A stretch of DNA of 14,866 nucleotides from F1-20-MAGs119 sp041164425 (lineage in GTDB: Bacteria > Actinomycetota > Acidimicrobiia > Acidimicrobiales > Ilumatobacteraceae), in contig JBEAPO010000115.1 in assembly GCA_041164425.1 (NCBI GenBank), positions 1 through 14,866 of the forward strand, read 5' to 3'. Below the pieces are notes generated by a model. That model saw nothing but the letters and a program-made list of their open reading frames with translations, searched no databases and was not told the DNA's origin. The position numbers were made by a program, and so were the translations under genes. The number at the start of each line of letters is the position of its first letter. Position 1 is the stretch's first letter. Shown here piece after piece: positions 14,388-14,866 of this stretch.

Positions 14388-14400
14388 TAGATTCCGTCTC
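14388..14400 (+). promoter_or_regulatory. Leaderless-type promoter TAGATT-N7-GTG for the acyltransferase
   Basis: TAGATT (14388-14393) is followed by 7 nt and then the GTG at 14401. An in-frame stop at 14368-14370 and lack of a Shine-Dalgarno leave 14401 (or GTG 14407) as the first usable start, so the layout fits a leaderless transcript. Confidence 0.45.
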
Positions 14401-14866
14401 GTGGGCGTGTGGTCGACTGGGGCAAGGCGCGCTGCTCGCCGTTGGTTCAACTTCCAGGTTGCAAAGGCAATCGAGAGTGCCGACAACTGGGTTCACCTGC
14501 ACGGCGCAATCGGTCCCGACTCGCCACGTGGACTCCGGTTCGCGTCGTTCGGAGAGGGCAGCATCATCTGTCATCCGTTCACGACGATTTTCAACGAGCG
14601 TTACATCTCGATCGGTCGCGAGACCATGATCGGCCCGCACGTCGCCCTGTCGGCAGGGATGGTTCCGGGGCAGGAATGCCTCACGTCACCCGTCGTTCGC
14701 ATCGGCGATCGATGCCTGATCGGCAGAGGCAGCGGCATCGTCGGACACCTGGCGATCGACATCGGCAACGATGTCTGGACGGGCCACCACGTCTACATCA
14801 CCGACCAGAACCACGGCTACGAAAACCCCGACCTGCCGATCTCGTTGCAGTCGCAGCCCGAGTCAC
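14401..14866 (+). CDS. Hexapeptide-repeat (left-handed beta-helix) acyltransferase, 3' end cut by window edge
   Basis: From GTG 14401 the frame runs 155 codons to the window end without a stop. The sequence shows the isoleucine/valine hexapeptide pattern of a left-handed beta-helix acyltransferase: ISIGRETMIGPHVALSAG, VVRIGDRCLIGRGSGIVG and LAIDIGNDVWTGHHVYITD, followed by QNHGYENPD, where the histidine in DQNHGY fits the catalytic His of the maltose/galactoside O-acetyltransferase group. These enzymes acetylate sugars or other hydroxyl/amine acceptors, often of surface polysaccharide, using acetyl-CoA. It is divergent from the ThuA-like gene with 36 bp between starts. The acceptor is unknown, and the C-terminal part is outside the window. 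Confidence 0.8.
   Translation, partial: MGVWSTGARRAARRWFNFQVAKAIESADNWVHLHGAIGPDSPRGLRFASFGEGSIICHPFTTIFNERYISIGRETMIGPHVALSAGMVPGQECLTSPVVRIGDRCLIGRGSGIVGHLAIDIGNDVWTGHHVYITDQNHGYENPDLPISLQSQPES

Noticed and set aside
1..14866. Mobile element, phage, CRISPR or defence system
   Set aside because: No transposase, integrase, tRNA-flanking repeat, regular repeat array or nuclease/toxin gene was seen. All genes are metabolic with similar base use.

Overview
The window is about 14.9 kb of dense, high-GC DNA. It holds 15 protein-coding genes, two of them cut by the window edges, with almost no non-coding space (largest gap about 96 bp). I see no rRNA, tRNA, CRISPR, insertion sequence or phage gene. 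It looks like the chromosome of a high-GC actinobacterium, possibly an acidimicrobiia-like one. The reasons are the GC-rich codon use, a member of the mycothiol-dependent maleylpyruvate isomerase family, and several starts that look leaderless (TANNNT followed by 6-7 nt and then ATG/GTG). The lineage is an inference; no marker gene proves it.

Region A (1-7651) is a divergent catabolic island. On the minus strand, reading right to left from a 96-bp divergent promoter region, are four genes: an M20 metallo-carbamoylase/allantoate amidohydrolase homologue (4211-5452), an N-carbamoyl-D-amino-acid hydrolase of the nitrilase superfamily (3283-4209), a fused 2Fe-2S plus molybdopterin hydroxylase of the xanthine dehydrogenase family (597-3188), and an SsnA-type amidohydrolase that runs off the left edge (1-597). 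On the plus strand are a class III PLP aminotransferase (5549-6901) and a TauE/SafE-type membrane exporter (6908-7651). Together these enzymes could hydroxylate and deaminate an N-heterocycle, cleave ureido (carbamoyl) acids of both stereochemical types, transaminate the resulting amine and move an anion across the membrane. The gene set recalls the xdhD/ssnA/hydantoinase purine-catabolism region of enterobacteria, but the combination differs. No ring-opening hydantoinase and no FAD subunit is visible here.

Region B (7659-9893) holds a glyoxalase II-like metallo-beta-lactamase-fold hydrolase (minus) and, divergent from it across only 33 bp, a ProA-like aldehyde dehydrogenase with an unusual N-terminal extension (plus).

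Region C (9896-14364, all minus) is a tightly packed six-gene run: ThuA-like protein, SnoaL-like protein, nitroreductase, panB, panC and a mycothiol-dependent maleylpyruvate isomerase-family protein. Spacings are -4, 15, 41, 14 and -4 nt. The certain biochemistry here is pantothenate synthesis from ketoisovalerate by PanB and PanC; the other members have no assignable substrate. At the right edge a divergent hexapeptide-repeat acyltransferase starts at 14401 and is cut by the window end.

Region A is the best candidate for an undescribed system: a cyclic-ureide or N-heterocycle degradation island with two different carbamoyl hydrolases. It is a proposed pathway, not a demonstrated one.
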